DNA of 64,000 nucleotides from Acidobacterium capsulatum ATCC 51196 (GTDB lineage: Bacteria > Acidobacteriota > Terriglobia > Terriglobales > Acidobacteriaceae). Below are positions 1 to 9,274 of this stretch, piece by piece. Both the position numbers and the translations under genes were made by a program. Under the pieces are notes generated by a model. That model worked only from the letters and a program-made list of their open reading frames with translations. It had not been told where the DNA came from and made no database searches. The DNA lies in contig NC_012483.1 of NCBI RefSeq assembly GCF_000022565.1, positions 3,906,001 to 3,970,000 of the forward strand. The letters are read 5' to 3'. Every line of letters begins with the position of its first letter. Position 1 is the stretch's first letter.

Positions 1-417
1 GACCGTCTTCACCGCCGGAGCCGGGTTCGCCGTGTTGGCCGTGGCGGCAAGCACCGTGCCGGGCTGCTGGCCGGGCGTGGTGGAGGCGACCGCCGGGGTC
101 ACGGTCGCGCTGGTTCCGGGGGCAGTGGTGCCGTTGGTTGCGGTGGTGGCCGGCGGCAGGCTCTGCTGCGCCGAGGGCTTGGCCGCGCCGCCACTGGGCG
201 CAAGGCCGGAGTCAGAAGAGGTGGCAGGCGTCGAGGCCGACGGATTCGTCGCGTTATTCGAGTGCGAGCTGCCCCGGCCCAGCGTATAGCCAAAGCCGAA
301 GAAGATGCCGCAGATCAGCACCAGCCCGAAGAAAATACCCAGCAGCGAGGGCAGCCCGAGGGTGATTTCGGTGTCCTTCTTTTCCAGATCGTCGTCGTCA
401 AAAGCTTCGCGCATCAT
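1..417 (-). CDS. membrane-anchored protein, C-terminus outside window (partial)
   Basis: The open frame starts at ATG 417 and runs off the window edge after 139 codons. The N-terminus is short and acidic (a run of four Asp at residues 7-10), followed by one hydrophobic segment at about residues 24-46. After that comes a long Ser/Thr/Ala/Pro/Gly-rich linker with no recognisable fold. This single-anchor plus flexible-linker layout is common in SPOR-domain and other envelope proteins, but the diagnostic C-terminal domain is not in view, so the family is unknown. It lies 9 bp downstream of the slipin stop on the same strand, with AAAGAG just before two consecutive ATGs (417 and 414), so it is probably the last gene of that operon. 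Confidence 0.7.
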   Translation of the reverse strand, partial: MMREAFDDDDLEKKDTEITLGLPSLLGIFFGLVLICGIFFGFGYTLGRGSSHSNNATNPSASTPATSSDSGLAPSGGAAKPSAQQSLPPATTATNGTTAPGTSATVTPAVASTTPGQQPGTVLAATANTANPAPAVKTV

Positions 418-426
418 CTCTTTAGA

Positions 427-1215
427 TTATGCGGCAGGGGGTGCCGGGTTGTCCTTGCTGAATGCGGACTGAAACTTGTTGAGCAATGAGACCAGTTCCA
501 TGGGCAGCGGAAAGACGATGGTGGTGTTCTTTTCCGCGCCAATGTCGGTCAGCGTCTGCAAATAGCGCAGTTGCAGGGTGATGGGCTGCTCGGCGAGCAT
601 GGCGGCTGCCTCGACGAGGCGTTGCGCGGCGGCGTATTCGCCCTCGGCATTGATGATCTTGGAGCGCTTCTCGCGCTCGGCCTCGGCCTGTTTGGCCATG
701 GCGCGCAGCATGGTGTCGGGCAGGTCCACCTGCTTGACCTCGACGCTGACCACCTTCACGCCCCAGGGCTCGGTGCGCTCGTCAATGATGGCCTGAATGC
801 GCTGGTTGAGTTGTTCGCGATGGGCCAGCAGGTCGTCGAGCTCCACCTCGCCGAGCACCGAGCGCAGCGTGGTCTGGGCAAACTGCGAGGTCTGGTAGAC
901 GTAGTTGGCCACCTCGATCACGGCGCGCGCGGGGTCAAGCACGCGCAGGGTGATGACGGCGTTGACCTTGATGGTGACGTTGTCGCGGGTGATCACGTCC
1001 TGCGGGGGCACTTCGAGCACGTCCTGGCGCAGCGACACGCGCACAATCTGGTCAAAGGGGCGCAGCACAAAGATCAGCCCCGGGCCCTTGGGCTGCGGCA
1101 GCGCGCGGCCCAGGCGGAAGATGACGCCGCGTTCGTATTCGCGCAGGATGTTGATGCATGAGAAGAGATACACCACAACGACGACGATGAGAACCAGAAG
1201 AGGAATGCCGATCAT
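427..1215 (-). CDS. slipin / SPFH (band 7) family membrane protein
   Basis: The 262-residue protein has a hydrophobic N-terminal anchor (about residues 4-22), an SPFH/stomatin domain (about 25-165, containing the [13 protein letters not shown] and GPGLIF signatures) and a charged [15 protein letters not shown] helix (about 170-190) typical of prokaryotic slipins. Family members oligomerise at the inner membrane in microdomains and usually partner an NfeD protein. Here the NfeD gene lies 94 bp upstream on the same strand, the classic arrangement. Length and domain order are normal. The biochemical role in this organism cannot be read from the sequence; membrane scaffolding or quality control is the family-level expectation. 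Confidence 0.93.
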   Translation of the reverse strand: MIGIPLLVLIVVVVVYLFSCINILREYERGVIFRLGRALPQPKGPGLIFVLRPFDQIVRVSLRQDVLEVPPQDVITRDNVTIKVNAVITLRVLDPARAVIEVANYVYQTSQFAQTTLRSVLGEVELDDLLAHREQLNQRIQAIIDERTEPWGVKVVSVEVKQVDLPDTMLRAMAKQAEAEREKRSKIINAEGEYAAAQRLVEAAAMLAEQPITLQLRYLQTLTDIGAEKNTTIVFPLPMELVSLLNKFQSAFSKDNPAPPAA

Positions 1216-1309
1216 AATGCTCCGTTCTGAAGAGGTGGAGAGCCGTGGGCTGAGTTCTGCGGACGGGAGCGATTGTATCGCACGCCGCTACGGGCTGGCG
1301 TGACGGGCC

Positions 1310-2629
1310 TCAGGTGGCGGTGGCTTCCGAGAGGCTCTCCACCTGCAGAGTGAGGCCGCGCAGGCCGGTCACTTTGACGTGCGCTCCGGCAGGGATGGGC
1401 TCGGCGGCCTCGGCAAACCAGAGTTCGCCGCGAACGAGGACCTGCCCGCGCGGGGCAAGCTCCTCCTGTGCAATGCCGATGGCGCCCAGCATGGCGGCGG
1501 GGCCGGTCATGATCTTGTTGTGGCGCGCCCGCCACGCGGCTCGCACGAGGATGGTGGTGATGATGCCGAAGCCGAGTCCCGCGGCGAGGGCGGTGGCCAG
1601 TTGCACGCGAAGCTGCGGAATGGGGCCGTTGACGAGGGTCAGCAGGCCCACCACGAGCAGCACCGTTCCAAGGCCGGCAAGAATGCCGTGGCTGGGGAAT
1701 TTGGCCTCGAGCAGGATGAGCACAAAGGCCGCGAGAATCAGCAGCCACGAGGCATCATGCACCGGCAGCATGTTGAGGGCAAAGAGAGCGATGACCACGA
1801 GCAGCGTTCCCAGAGCGCCGGGCACGATGGTGCCGGGAATGTGAAATTCGAGATAGATGAGCAGAGCGCCGGTGATCAGAATCAGCACGGCGACGTTGGG
1901 GTCCATGAGCGGGTCAAAGACTCTCTCGCGAAAGCTGGGCGTGACGTCCACCAGTTGCGCTCCGGCGGTGTGCAGCACCACCTGCTGTCCGTTGAAGCGG
2001 GTGATGGCGCGGCCGTTCAGTGCCTCCAGCAGCGCGGGTGTGCTGGGCTCGATGAGGTCGATCAGGTGCAGGCTGAGCGCTTCCTGCGGCGTGTAGGACT
2101 TCGAGTGGAGCACGGCCTCCTGGGCGGCGTCCACATTGCGGCCGCGCGGCGCTACGTAGGAGCGCAGGAAGGCCATCGCGTCATTGGTGATTTTTTCCTT
2201 GAGCGTCGCGCCCATCGACCGCCCTTCGAGAATGGGGTGCGAAGCTCCGGCCTCGGTGCCCGGAGCCATGGCGGCGACGTCGGCGGCTTCGAGCAGGAAG
2301 AATCCCGCCGAACCGGCACGGCTGCCCGTGGGCGCGATGTAGAAGATGACCGGCACGGGACTCGACAGAATGTCATGCACCATCACGCGTGTGGAGGCGA
2401 GCAGACCGCCCGGCGTGTTCATTTCGACGAGCAGCGCCTCGGCGTGGGCGCGGCTGGCTTCATGAATGCCGCGCGCGAGATAGTCCGCGCTGATGGGCTG
2501 GATGGTGTCATCCAGATGCAGCACGTAGACCTGCGGCGCTTTGGATTGCGCGCCGAGGGCGAGACACGAGAAGGCCAGAAACCAGAGCGCAAGCAGCAAT
2601 CGGAATCGGCGTTCTCGTGGAAAGGTCAT
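1310..2629 (-). CDS. NfeD family membrane serine protease
   Basis: The 439-residue protein has a signal peptide (about 1-28), a ClpP-like protease domain (about 33-225), several membrane helices (about 235-335) and a C-terminal NfeD OB-fold (about 355-435). The protease motifs are intact: NTPGG near 71, the nucleophile region GSAGFF with Ser107, and lysines at 144-146, which match the Ser-Lys dyad spacing of the archaeal homologue PH1510. This is therefore a long-form, catalytically competent NfeD rather than the short OB-fold-only form. Its ATG overlaps the stop of the upstream TPR gene (ATGA), so the two are translationally coupled. Partner: the slipin just downstream. Confidence 0.93.
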   Translation of the reverse strand: MTFPRERRFRLLLALWFLAFSCLALGAQSKAPQVYVLHLDDTIQPISADYLARGIHEASRAHAEALLVEMNTPGGLLASTRVMVHDILSSPVPVIFYIAPTGSRAGSAGFFLLEAADVAAMAPGTEAGASHPILEGRSMGATLKEKITNDAMAFLRSYVAPRGRNVDAAQEAVLHSKSYTPQEALSLHLIDLIEPSTPALLEALNGRAITRFNGQQVVLHTAGAQLVDVTPSFRERVFDPLMDPNVAVLILITGALLIYLEFHIPGTIVPGALGTLLVVIALFALNMLPVHDASWLLILAAFVLILLEAKFPSHGILAGLGTVLLVVGLLTLVNGPIPQLRVQLATALAAGLGFGIITTILVRAAWRARHNKIMTGPAAMLGAIGIAQEELAPRGQVLVRGELWFAEAAEPIPAGAHVKVTGLRGLTLQVESLSEATAT

Positions 2630-4281
2630 GGCTTGCTGGCTCCGGCCTTGTTGGTTTCGAGCTGGTTGAGGGCGTCGTTCAGACTATGCGCCGCCGCGTT
2701 GCCGGGGTCAAGCTTCAGGGCGGCAGCCACCTCTGACTTTGCTCCGCTGTTATTCTTCTGGGCCATGTCGAGCCGCGCCAGCACCAGGTGCGCCTCGGCA
2801 TTGGGCTCAAGGGCGAGCGAGTCCTTTGCTTCCCGCTTGGCAGCCTTGTCATCGCCGGAGCGCTCACGCACCTCGGCAAGGCCCGCGTGGGCCATGGCGG
2901 AGTGGCTGTCCGCAGTGAGGGCCGCGTGGTATTCGCGCTCGGCTTCGAGAATCAGACCGCGGTCGAGGAACTGGTCGCCATCCTTGACCAGCGCCGTGGC
3001 GCGCTGCGGCGCCGGCATGGTGGCGAGGCGCATCTCCTGCATCTGCTCCAGCTCAAAGGCGGCCTGGCGCACGCTGGCGCCGTCATAGTGGCGCTGGATG
3101 CGCTCAAGCGGCGTGTCCGTGTCGGCAATGGCCTGGCCCGGGTCAGGATTGGCGGCAGGCGGCGTCTGCAGCGTCTCAAGAAAGCTCTGCGCGTCCGTGT
3201 CGTTGGGGTTGAGCTTGAGCGCCGTCTGCAGTTCGGCAATCGCGCCCTTCACGTCATGCTGGCGCTCGAGCGTCACGCCGAGGTTGAAGTGATAGTTCTC
3301 ATTTTTGGGGTCGGCGGCGATGGCTTTGCGGAAGAAGTCCGCCGCCGGCTGCCCTCGGCGGCTGGCCGCGACGCCCTCGTTGTTGAGCACCTCGGGCAGC
3401 GGCATCGACTCTGAGACAAAGGCAAACGCATTCTCGGCCTGCGCATAGTCGCCGAGGTAGAAGAAGGATAGTCCGCGATAAAAGTCCGCTTCCGTAGCGC
3501 GGGAATAATAGCGTGGCAGATGGCCAAGCGTAGCGGCGCAGAGCTGGTAGTCCTGGTCGGCAAAATAGGCGAGCCCAAGCTGCATCCACGCAGGAAAGAA
3601 ATCAGGAGCGATGCGGATGGACTCCTTGAGATCGGTGATCTGGTCGGTCAGCGCGGGCGCAATCAGGCCGCGAATGTAGCTCTCATAGGCTGCCGGAGGC
3701 AGCTTGCCATCGGCAGCTAGAAAGGTCTGCTCGGCCACGGCATAGTGGGGGTCCATTTTGCGCACCACGCGCCAGGCGAGGCTGTTGATCGCGTTGAGCA
3801 GGTCAGGCAGCGCGGCGTTCACCTCAATTGGCTTGGTGAGGGTGAGCGCGGCCATGTCGAGAATCTGTGCCTGCGCCGTGATGCGGTTGCCCTCCACCTT
3901 GTAGCTGCCCACAATCACGTAGTCGGCATCGACCAGTTGCGCAATGCGAATGGTCAGCGCGCGTGAGGGCACCAGGTTTCCGGGCAGCCCAAGATGGTCA
4001 AAGGCATAAAGACGGTCTTCGCGGCCAAGCGGCAGATAGTCGGCTCCAGCGAGGCGGCGGCTGAAGATGTCAGGGAAGGCCGTACCGATCCAGTCCACGG
4101 TCGCGTCGTTGCTGCGGTTCTCAAAGGGCAGCAGCAGCACCAGGCGGCCATGCATGGCCGCGTCGCCGCTGGCTGGAGACGGGCGGACGGAGTTGCCGAG
4201 CGTGTCCTGCGCGCGGGCGCTCAGGGCAGAAAGGCTCAGGCAAAGGCAGAGCAGCAGCAGAGAAAACTTTTTCAGGCTCAC
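2626..4281 (-). CDS. exported TPR-repeat protein
   Basis: The 551-residue protein has a clear signal peptide (residues 1-24, ending SARA-Q). An N-terminal region (about 45-160) resembles a FlgO/TolB-like N-terminal fold (LLLPFENRSNDATVDWIGTA). TPR repeats follow at about 195-375 and 430-545, for example NENYHFNLGVTLERQHDVKGA. TPR arrays bind other proteins, so a periplasmic scaffold or assembly role is likely, but no specific partner can be named. The stop codon overlaps the NfeD start by 4 bp and the gene begins 10 bp after the glycosyltransferase stop, so it is internal to an operon. Confidence 0.85.
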   Translation of the reverse strand: MSLKKFSLLLLCLCLSLSALSARAQDTLGNSVRPSPASGDAAMHGRLVLLLPFENRSNDATVDWIGTAFPDIFSRRLAGADYLPLGREDRLYAFDHLGLPGNLVPSRALTIRIAQLVDADYVIVGSYKVEGNRITAQAQILDMAALTLTKPIEVNAALPDLLNAINSLAWRVVRKMDPHYAVAEQTFLAADGKLPPAAYESYIRGLIAPALTDQITDLKESIRIAPDFFPAWMQLGLAYFADQDYQLCAATLGHLPRYYSRATEADFYRGLSFFYLGDYAQAENAFAFVSESMPLPEVLNNEGVAASRRGQPAADFFRKAIAADPKNENYHFNLGVTLERQHDVKGAIAELQTALKLNPNDTDAQSFLETLQTPPAANPDPGQAIADTDTPLERIQRHYDGASVRQAAFELEQMQEMRLATMPAPQRATALVKDGDQFLDRGLILEAEREYHAALTADSHSAMAHAGLAEVRERSGDDKAAKREAKDSLALEPNAEAHLVLARLDMAQKNNSGAKSEVAAALKLDPGNAAAHSLNDALNQLETNKAGASKP

Positions 4282-4291
4282 GACAGGTTGA

Positions 4292-5998
4292 TTATAGAGA
4301 GCCGCGTGGCAAAGTTCCCGCTGGGTTGTCTCCCGAGGGCGTATCGAGGCCCGTCCCGGGAAGACGCAGCCGCGCCCATTCCGGGTGATTGAAGCTGATC
4401 ACCGCCGCCCACAGGCCCTTGCTCTGCTGCTGCCATTCGATTTTGCCGTGCAGAATGCGGGCAATGGTTTCGGGGTCCAGATCGCGGTGAAAGTCGAAGT
4501 AGCGCTTGTTGATCGCCGTGTTCCACGGGCCGAGGCGCAGGGCCAGGTGCGGTGGATCGTACTTGGTCGAGAAGACCAGCGCAACATCGTACTGGCCTTC
4601 TTCCTGAGCGGCGCGGGCAATCTGCCCGGCGGCAAAATCCTCAATGGGAGTGACGGCGACGGGCTGCCGCACGTAGCCCAGCTCCGGCTTGCGCAGCTCA
4701 TCGCTCGCGGGCCAGGCCGTGAGCACGTTGGCGGTAGCGTAGTGCGCCTCGATCTGAGCGATGGCATTCTGCTGCAGGCGCACAAACGCCGCATATTCCA
4801 GATTGTCTTCCGGCGCAAACTGATACGGCGGATTCACAAACAGGCCCACCGCAAACGCAATCGCCGAGAAGGCCACGGCATACTCCCAGTGGCGCATGCG
4901 CCGCCAGAAGGTGTTGACGCAGAGCAGAATCACCAGCGGATACACCGGCAGCAGGTAGCGCGTGAGCAGCGCTCCGCCAAAGAGCGAGAAGAAGACCACA
5001 TTCGCCGCGATCACCACATAAAAGATCGCCTGATCGCTCCAGGCAATGCGCGGCCGGCTGCCGCTGTGTTCGTCTTTGACCGCAGGCAGAAACAGGCTCG
5101 CCAGCATCAGCAGAAACGGCACAAAGAGATTCATGTGCAGCGTGATCTGCAGCATGCGATGGAAGAGCGCAATGGCAAAACGCTCGGGTGAGAGCGTGCT
5201 GGTGGCGTTGTAGCGCAGAAACTGCGGATTGCCGAAGGTATAGCCCGTCATGGCGTGGTGATAGGCATACCAGCCGGCCAGCGGCAGAGCGGGCACCAGC
5301 AGAAGCAGTCCCGAACGCAAATGCGCCCGGCGTTCTGGCGCGCTGGCCCGCGAGCGCCAGAGCTGCCACAGCTCCCAGGCGGCCAGAGCGGCGGGTGTGG
5401 CAATCGAGGTCTCCTTGGCAAGAGCGGCGAGGGCAAAGCAGAGCACGGCCGGCCAGAGGCGCTTCGCATTCTTCGCATTGCGGCTCTCAAAGTACCCGTG
5501 GCGGCTCTCAACGTAATAGACCAGCGCCCACAGCGTGAAGGGCGCGGCAAAGATGTCCGCATGCGCCAGCGAGCTTTGCGCAAAGAAGACCGGATAAAGC
5601 CCCGTCAGCAGCGCCGTGGCCAGCGCAACGGACTGGCGGCATCCCACGGCGAGCGCCAGCCGCCACACAGCCACCAGCGACAGCGCGCCCGCGAGGCACG
5701 CCGTAGTGCGCGTCACAAAAGGGTGAAAGCCGAAGAGCTTCCACGCCGCCGCCAGCACAATCGAGGGCAGTGGCGGGTGCGCGTTGCTGAGCGTGGAGTA
5801 GGGAATCAGCGCGCCGCTGCGGAAGAAATCATACGCAGCCGGAATGTAGTATCCGGCCTCGTCCCAGAAGTAGGGCAGATGCAGCAGCGGATAATGCGCC
5901 GCCCACACCACGGCCCATGCGCCCAGCGCGATGAGCAGGGCGCGAAGCGCGCTGGCGAACGGCGAATGGGGAACTGCCCTGGATGGCGTCGCGGCCAC
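4292..5998 (-). CDS. polytopic GT39/ArnT-like glycosyltransferase
   Basis: The 568-residue integral membrane protein has about 10-12 hydrophobic helices. Just after the first helix is the acidic pair D46-E47 in a YFWDEAGYY context, the conserved catalytic/metal position of GT-C enzymes such as ArnT and protein O-mannosyltransferases (GT39, PMT_2). These use polyprenyl-phosphate sugars and act on the periplasmic face. A soluble C-terminal segment of about 150 residues follows the last helix. The gene lies between the DUF3467 gene (3 bp gap) and the TPR gene (10 bp gap). The acceptor substrate is not inferable. Confidence 0.85.
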   Translation of the reverse strand: MAATPSRAVPHSPFASALRALLIALGAWAVVWAAHYPLLHLPYFWDEAGYYIPAAYDFFRSGALIPYSTLSNAHPPLPSIVLAAAWKLFGFHPFVTRTTACLAGALSLVAVWRLALAVGCRQSVALATALLTGLYPVFFAQSSLAHADIFAAPFTLWALVYYVESRHGYFESRNAKNAKRLWPAVLCFALAALAKETSIATPAALAAWELWQLWRSRASAPERRAHLRSGLLLLVPALPLAGWYAYHHAMTGYTFGNPQFLRYNATSTLSPERFAIALFHRMLQITLHMNLFVPFLLMLASLFLPAVKDEHSGSRPRIAWSDQAIFYVVIAANVVFFSLFGGALLTRYLLPVYPLVILLCVNTFWRRMRHWEYAVAFSAIAFAVGLFVNPPYQFAPEDNLEYAAFVRLQQNAIAQIEAHYATANVLTAWPASDELRKPELGYVRQPVAVTPIEDFAAGQIARAAQEEGQYDVALVFSTKYDPPHLALRLGPWNTAINKRYFDFHRDLDPETIARILHGKIEWQQQSKGLWAAVISFNHPEWARLRLPGTGLDTPSGDNPAGTLPRGSL

Positions 5999-6001
5999 GA
6001 G

Positions 6002-6325
6002 CTAGTGGACCGGTCCTGAACCCGGAACCGGCACCGGACCAGGCATGCCGCCGCCCTGTGGCTCCAGCGCGATTTTGCCGAAGGTCTGCTCGTAGCTGGC
6101 GAGGTTCTGCCCGAGGATGTTCCAGAGCGCCTTGGCCTGCTGCGGGCTGAGGTAGATGCCCTGCGTGATCTTGAAGTCCACGCGCTCGGCGGTCTCCTGC
6201 TGGGCGATGCCAAAGGCCAGATAGAAGTCCCAGACGCTGACGCGAATCTGCACACTGTTGGCGTAGCCTTCGCGGAAATCGGGGGATTGCTCGACGTGGA
6301 CGTTTGGCTGTTGTGGATGGCTCAT
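6002..6325 (-). CDS. DUF3467 domain protein
   Basis: This 107-residue soluble protein matches the DUF3467 pattern: an early YANSVQIRVSVWDFYLAFG segment, and a second half with LSPQQAKALWNILGQNLASYE. The C-terminus is Pro/Gly-rich. DUF3467 proteins are small bacterial and archaeal proteins without an assigned activity. It is the first gene of the minus-strand run that continues into the GT39-like transferase (3 bp gap) and then TPR-NfeD-slipin. The nearest feature upstream is a tRNA-Leu. Confidence 0.85.
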   Translation of the reverse strand: MSHPQQPNVHVEQSPDFREGYANSVQIRVSVWDFYLAFGIAQQETAERVDFKITQGIYLSPQQAKALWNILGQNLASYEQTFGKIALEPQGGGMPGPVPVPGSGPVH

Positions 6326-6359
6326 GATGCATTCAGGTTACAGGAGCCGGAAGAAGATG

Positions 6360-6444
6360 TGGTGCGGAAGGGGGGACTTGAACCCCCACGGGTTGCCCCG
6401 CCAGATCCTAAGTCTGGTGCGTCTGCCAATTTCGCCACTTCCGC
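6360..6444 (-). tRNA. tRNA-Leu (anticodon TAG)
   Basis: The reverse complement folds as a class II (leucine) tRNA. The acceptor stem GCGGAAG/CTTCCGC pairs 6438-6444 with 6364-6370. The anticodon stem CCAGA/TCTGG holds the loop CTTAGGA, giving anticodon TAG. There is a short variable arm (GCGGGGCAACCCGT), a T-arm GGGGGTTCAAGTCCCCC and an encoded 3' CCA (6360-6362). It is intact. Confidence 0.96.
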
Positions 6445-6484
6445 ACACAGCGGGCCGCGCGCTGCACGAGCCGCTGTGGCCAGT

Positions 6485-7759
6485 CTACTGGCCGCTCTCG
6501 CCGGGCGCAATCGGGTGTGGCGATACGGGTACGGCTGAGGCCGAGGGAACCGTGCGCGCGCTCCCGGTCTGCTGTGCAAGATGCTTTGCCAGACGCCGCG
6601 CGGCAAAGGCCGAGCCATAGACGAAACGGAAGACCGGGCCGAAGCTCGTCGCGGCGGCCGGGCCGGTGAAGTACAAGCCTTGCACCGAGGACTCGAAGTC
6701 CGCGGAGAGCGCGGGTGCGGCTGCTTCGGTGCGAATCTGCGCGCGCAGGGCCGCGTCAAGAAAGGCGAGCCGCTCGACCTCCACCTGAAAGCCGGTCGCG
6801 GTGATTACGAATTCGGTGTGGTGCTCGCGGCGCGCGCCATCGGCGGCACGCAGTTCGAGGCAGACGCCGTTGACCGATTCAGTGGCGGCTTCGACTGTGT
6901 GGCCCAGCAGCATGGGCACGCGGCCCTCGATGCGCTCGCGCATGGGCCATCCGGCAGAGGCGCGCAGATGCCGGTTCACGATGCGCAGGCGGATGGCGCG
7001 GGGCAATGCATGAAAGAGCTGCGGCGCATCGCAATAGAGGCGCGAGCGCAGGCCGGGGCCGAGGCCCGAGCTGGGATGCCGCAGCCGCGCGCACAGGGGG
7101 CGTCCGTTGGGCGGTGGGGGAGCGTGAAAGTGCAGCTCGTGCCCGCGGGCGAGCAGCGTCACCTGCGTGCCCTGCTCATGCAGCAGTACGGCCAGATCAA
7201 TGGCCGAGGCTCCCGCGCCAATCACAGTGACGTTGCGTCCCCGGTATTGCTCGACGGGGCCGGCAGCAAAGCCGGTGCTCAGCCGGGCCCCGGAGAGATG
7301 AGCCAGTTCGCCGGGAACGCGGGCAAAATGCGTAATGCCGCAGGCGGCGACCAGGCGCGAGGCGAGAAGCTCTTCGCCATCCTGCAGGCGGATGCGAAAG
7401 CCATGCGCCGCGCGCTCGACGTGGACGATCTGCCGGTCTTCCAGATGCGGCACAAAGCGCTGTTGAAAGGCGACGCCATAGGCGGAGAAGACTTCGAGCG
7501 AGACGGGGATTCTGGTGTCGTCATAGGGCAGGCCGCGCTCGGCGCAGAAGCGGCTCAGCGGATATTCGCCGCGTGGGTCAGAGAGATTGGACGCAAAGCC
7601 GTCGGACTTGAGCAGCATGCCCGTGGGCATGTGGTTCCGCCACGAGTCCATGGGCGCGCCAAAGATGCGGTGGGGCACGCCGCGTCCGGCGAGGTGCGCT
7701 GAGAGCGAGAGCCCATAAGGGCCTGCTCCGGCAATGACAACAGGAATTGGTTTCTGCAT
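6485..7759 (-). CDS. FAD/NAD(P)-dependent oxidoreductase
   Basis: A 424-residue flavoprotein. The N-terminal FAD-binding Rossmann motif GAGPYG is at 11-16, and a second dinucleotide motif GAGASA (181-186) would hold NAD(P)H. An ATGF motif near residue 300 is typical of two-dinucleotide-binding flavoproteins and monooxygenases. The start chosen is ATG 7759, 7 nt after AAGGGA; an in-frame upstream extension to 7876 has no support. It faces the ATP-grasp gene at 7966 across a 206-bp divergent gap, and the pair lies beside the exopolysaccharide operon. The substrate is unknown; N- or C-hydroxylation or another oxidation of a small metabolite is the family-level expectation. Confidence 0.82.
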   Translation of the reverse strand: MQKPIPVVIAGAGPYGLSLSAHLAGRGVPHRIFGAPMDSWRNHMPTGMLLKSDGFASNLSDPRGEYPLSRFCAERGLPYDDTRIPVSLEVFSAYGVAFQQRFVPHLEDRQIVHVERAAHGFRIRLQDGEELLASRLVAACGITHFARVPGELAHLSGARLSTGFAAGPVEQYRGRNVTVIGAGASAIDLAVLLHEQGTQVTLLARGHELHFHAPPPPNGRPLCARLRHPSSGLGPGLRSRLYCDAPQLFHALPRAIRLRIVNRHLRASAGWPMRERIEGRVPMLLGHTVEAATESVNGVCLELRAADGARREHHTEFVITATGFQVEVERLAFLDAALRAQIRTEAAAPALSADFESSVQGLYFTGPAAATSFGPVFRFVYGSAFAARRLAKHLAQQTGSARTVPSASAVPVSPHPIAPGESGQ

Positions 7760-7965
7760 CAGTTTCCCTTGCTGGCAGACCTCGCCAGGCACGGCCCGGT
7801 GCGCGGGACGCGCGAATAGTCCATTTGGGGGATGGAGTGTGCAGCAGGCGGGGGATGCAGACTGCTCTAACTGCAACTTACACTGATTTTGAAATCGAAG
7901 TCTACGAGACCGTCACGCGGCTACCCCCCAGGCCAGCGCGGCTCAGAAAAGAAAGAAATCTGCCG

Positions 7966-9210
7966 ATGGAACCTCTCATTCTTCTGGTCAATACGAATCC
8001 TGGATTTGGTTCAGCCCGCCTGGCGTTGTCATGGCTGCAGATGGGGGCGCGCGTCGAAGCCGTGGCGCCGGCCGTGCATCCGGTGCGCAAGGTGCGCGGC
8101 GTGCGGCGCGTGCATCGTTATCGTGGCAGCCGTCCGTTGACCTCATTGCGTGAGGCTCTGGCCGCGGCCCGGCCCGATCTGGTGATTCCCTGTGATGACC
8201 TGGCCCGCACTTATCTGAATACGCTGCGCGCCAGCCGTCACGATGCGGAATGGCACGAGCTGATCGAGAAATCTCTGGGAGACTCGGCGCACTACGAAGT
8301 GTTCACAAACCGCACCGCAGTGATTGCGACAGCCAAACGCGCCGGCGTTGCGGTGGCGGATTCAGTAGAGCTGAGCAGCATCGACGCGTTGCCCGCCGCG
8401 ATGGAGCAGATGGGCCTGCCTGCAGTGCTCAAGAGCGACCAGACGGCCGGCGGCACCGGCGTGCGCATGGTTTCTTCTGTGGCAGAGGCGCAGGCGGCGT
8501 TCCCGCGCATGAGCGCTCCGCCGTCGGTCGCACGCATCGTCAAACGCGCGCTGCTCGACAAGGACACAAACCTCGTGCCTCGCTTCGTGCGGCAAAATCG
8601 CAGCGCCATGCACCTGCAGCGCTTTGTGAAGGGCAAAATTGCCACCGCAAGCGCGGCCTGCTGGCGCGGAGAACTGCTGGCGGTAGTTTGCGTCGAAGTA
8701 CTGGAGACGCGTGAGGATCGCGGCCCGGCCGCAGTGGTGAAGATGATCGATCATCCGCAGATGAAGGCCAGCGTGGCCGCCATGGTGCGGGCGCTGGGAG
8801 TTTCCGGCTTCTGCGGTCTTGATTTCATGATCGAAGAAGAGACCGGCACGGCGCGCCTGATTGAGATGAATGCCCGCGCCGCGCAAATGCATCACCTGCG
8901 CCTCGGGCCGGGGCGGAACCCTGTTGCGGCCGTCTATGCCGCGCTCACCGGCAACGCGCCCCGCGTGGCCGAGGAGCGCATCGCGCTGGATACGGTCGCA
9001 CTGTTCCCCAACGCATGGCTGGCGCCGAATGCGGATGAATATCTGCAAGCGGCGTGGCAGGATGTGCCGTGGGAAGAGCCGGCGCTGGTGGAGTTTGGCG
9101 TGCGCATGAAGCAGGCGCAGAATCGGTTCTCGTTCACCTATGCGGATCTGGCGCGTCTGAAGGCGTCGATCGGCGGGCGATTTCGGCTCCGGCACGCATG
9201 GAATTCCTGA
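7966..9210 (+). CDS. ATP-grasp ligase
   Basis: A 414-residue ATP-grasp enzyme, of the type that joins a carboxylate (activated as acyl phosphate) to an amine or similar nucleophile. Features seen are an N-terminal pre-ATP-grasp Rossmann segment (about 1-115), Lys156 and the glycine loop TAGGTGV (160-166) of the ATP-binding part, and the metal-binding residues D286, E300 and N302 in LIEMNARA. The start is ATG 7966 behind GAAAGAAA; longer in-frame versions overlap the divergent flavoprotein gene. The GT2 gene follows 64 bp downstream. A second, different ATP-grasp gene closes the neighbouring operon at 10337. The substrate cannot be told. Confidence 0.85.
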   Translation: MEPLILLVNTNPGFGSARLALSWLQMGARVEAVAPAVHPVRKVRGVRRVHRYRGSRPLTSLREALAAARPDLVIPCDDLARTYLNTLRASRHDAEWHELIEKSLGDSAHYEVFTNRTAVIATAKRAGVAVADSVELSSIDALPAAMEQMGLPAVLKSDQTAGGTGVRMVSSVAEAQAAFPRMSAPPSVARIVKRALLDKDTNLVPRFVRQNRSAMHLQRFVKGKIATASAACWRGELLAVVCVEVLETREDRGPAAVVKMIDHPQMKASVAAMVRALGVSGFCGLDFMIEEETGTARLIEMNARAAQMHHLRLGPGRNPVAAVYAALTGNAPRVAEERIALDTVALFPNAWLAPNADEYLQAAWQDVPWEEPALVEFGVRMKQAQNRFSFTYADLARLKASIGGRFRLRHAWNS

Positions 9211-9274
9211 GCCCGGCAGCGCCGGTGCGAATTTGCTTCGCGTCCTGCGGCAGCGGCAGTATGCTGAAGTGCGC

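Noticed and set aside
6360-6444. tRNA-Leu considered as an integration (att) site
   Set aside because: No integrase and no repeated tRNA 3' end is visible nearby.
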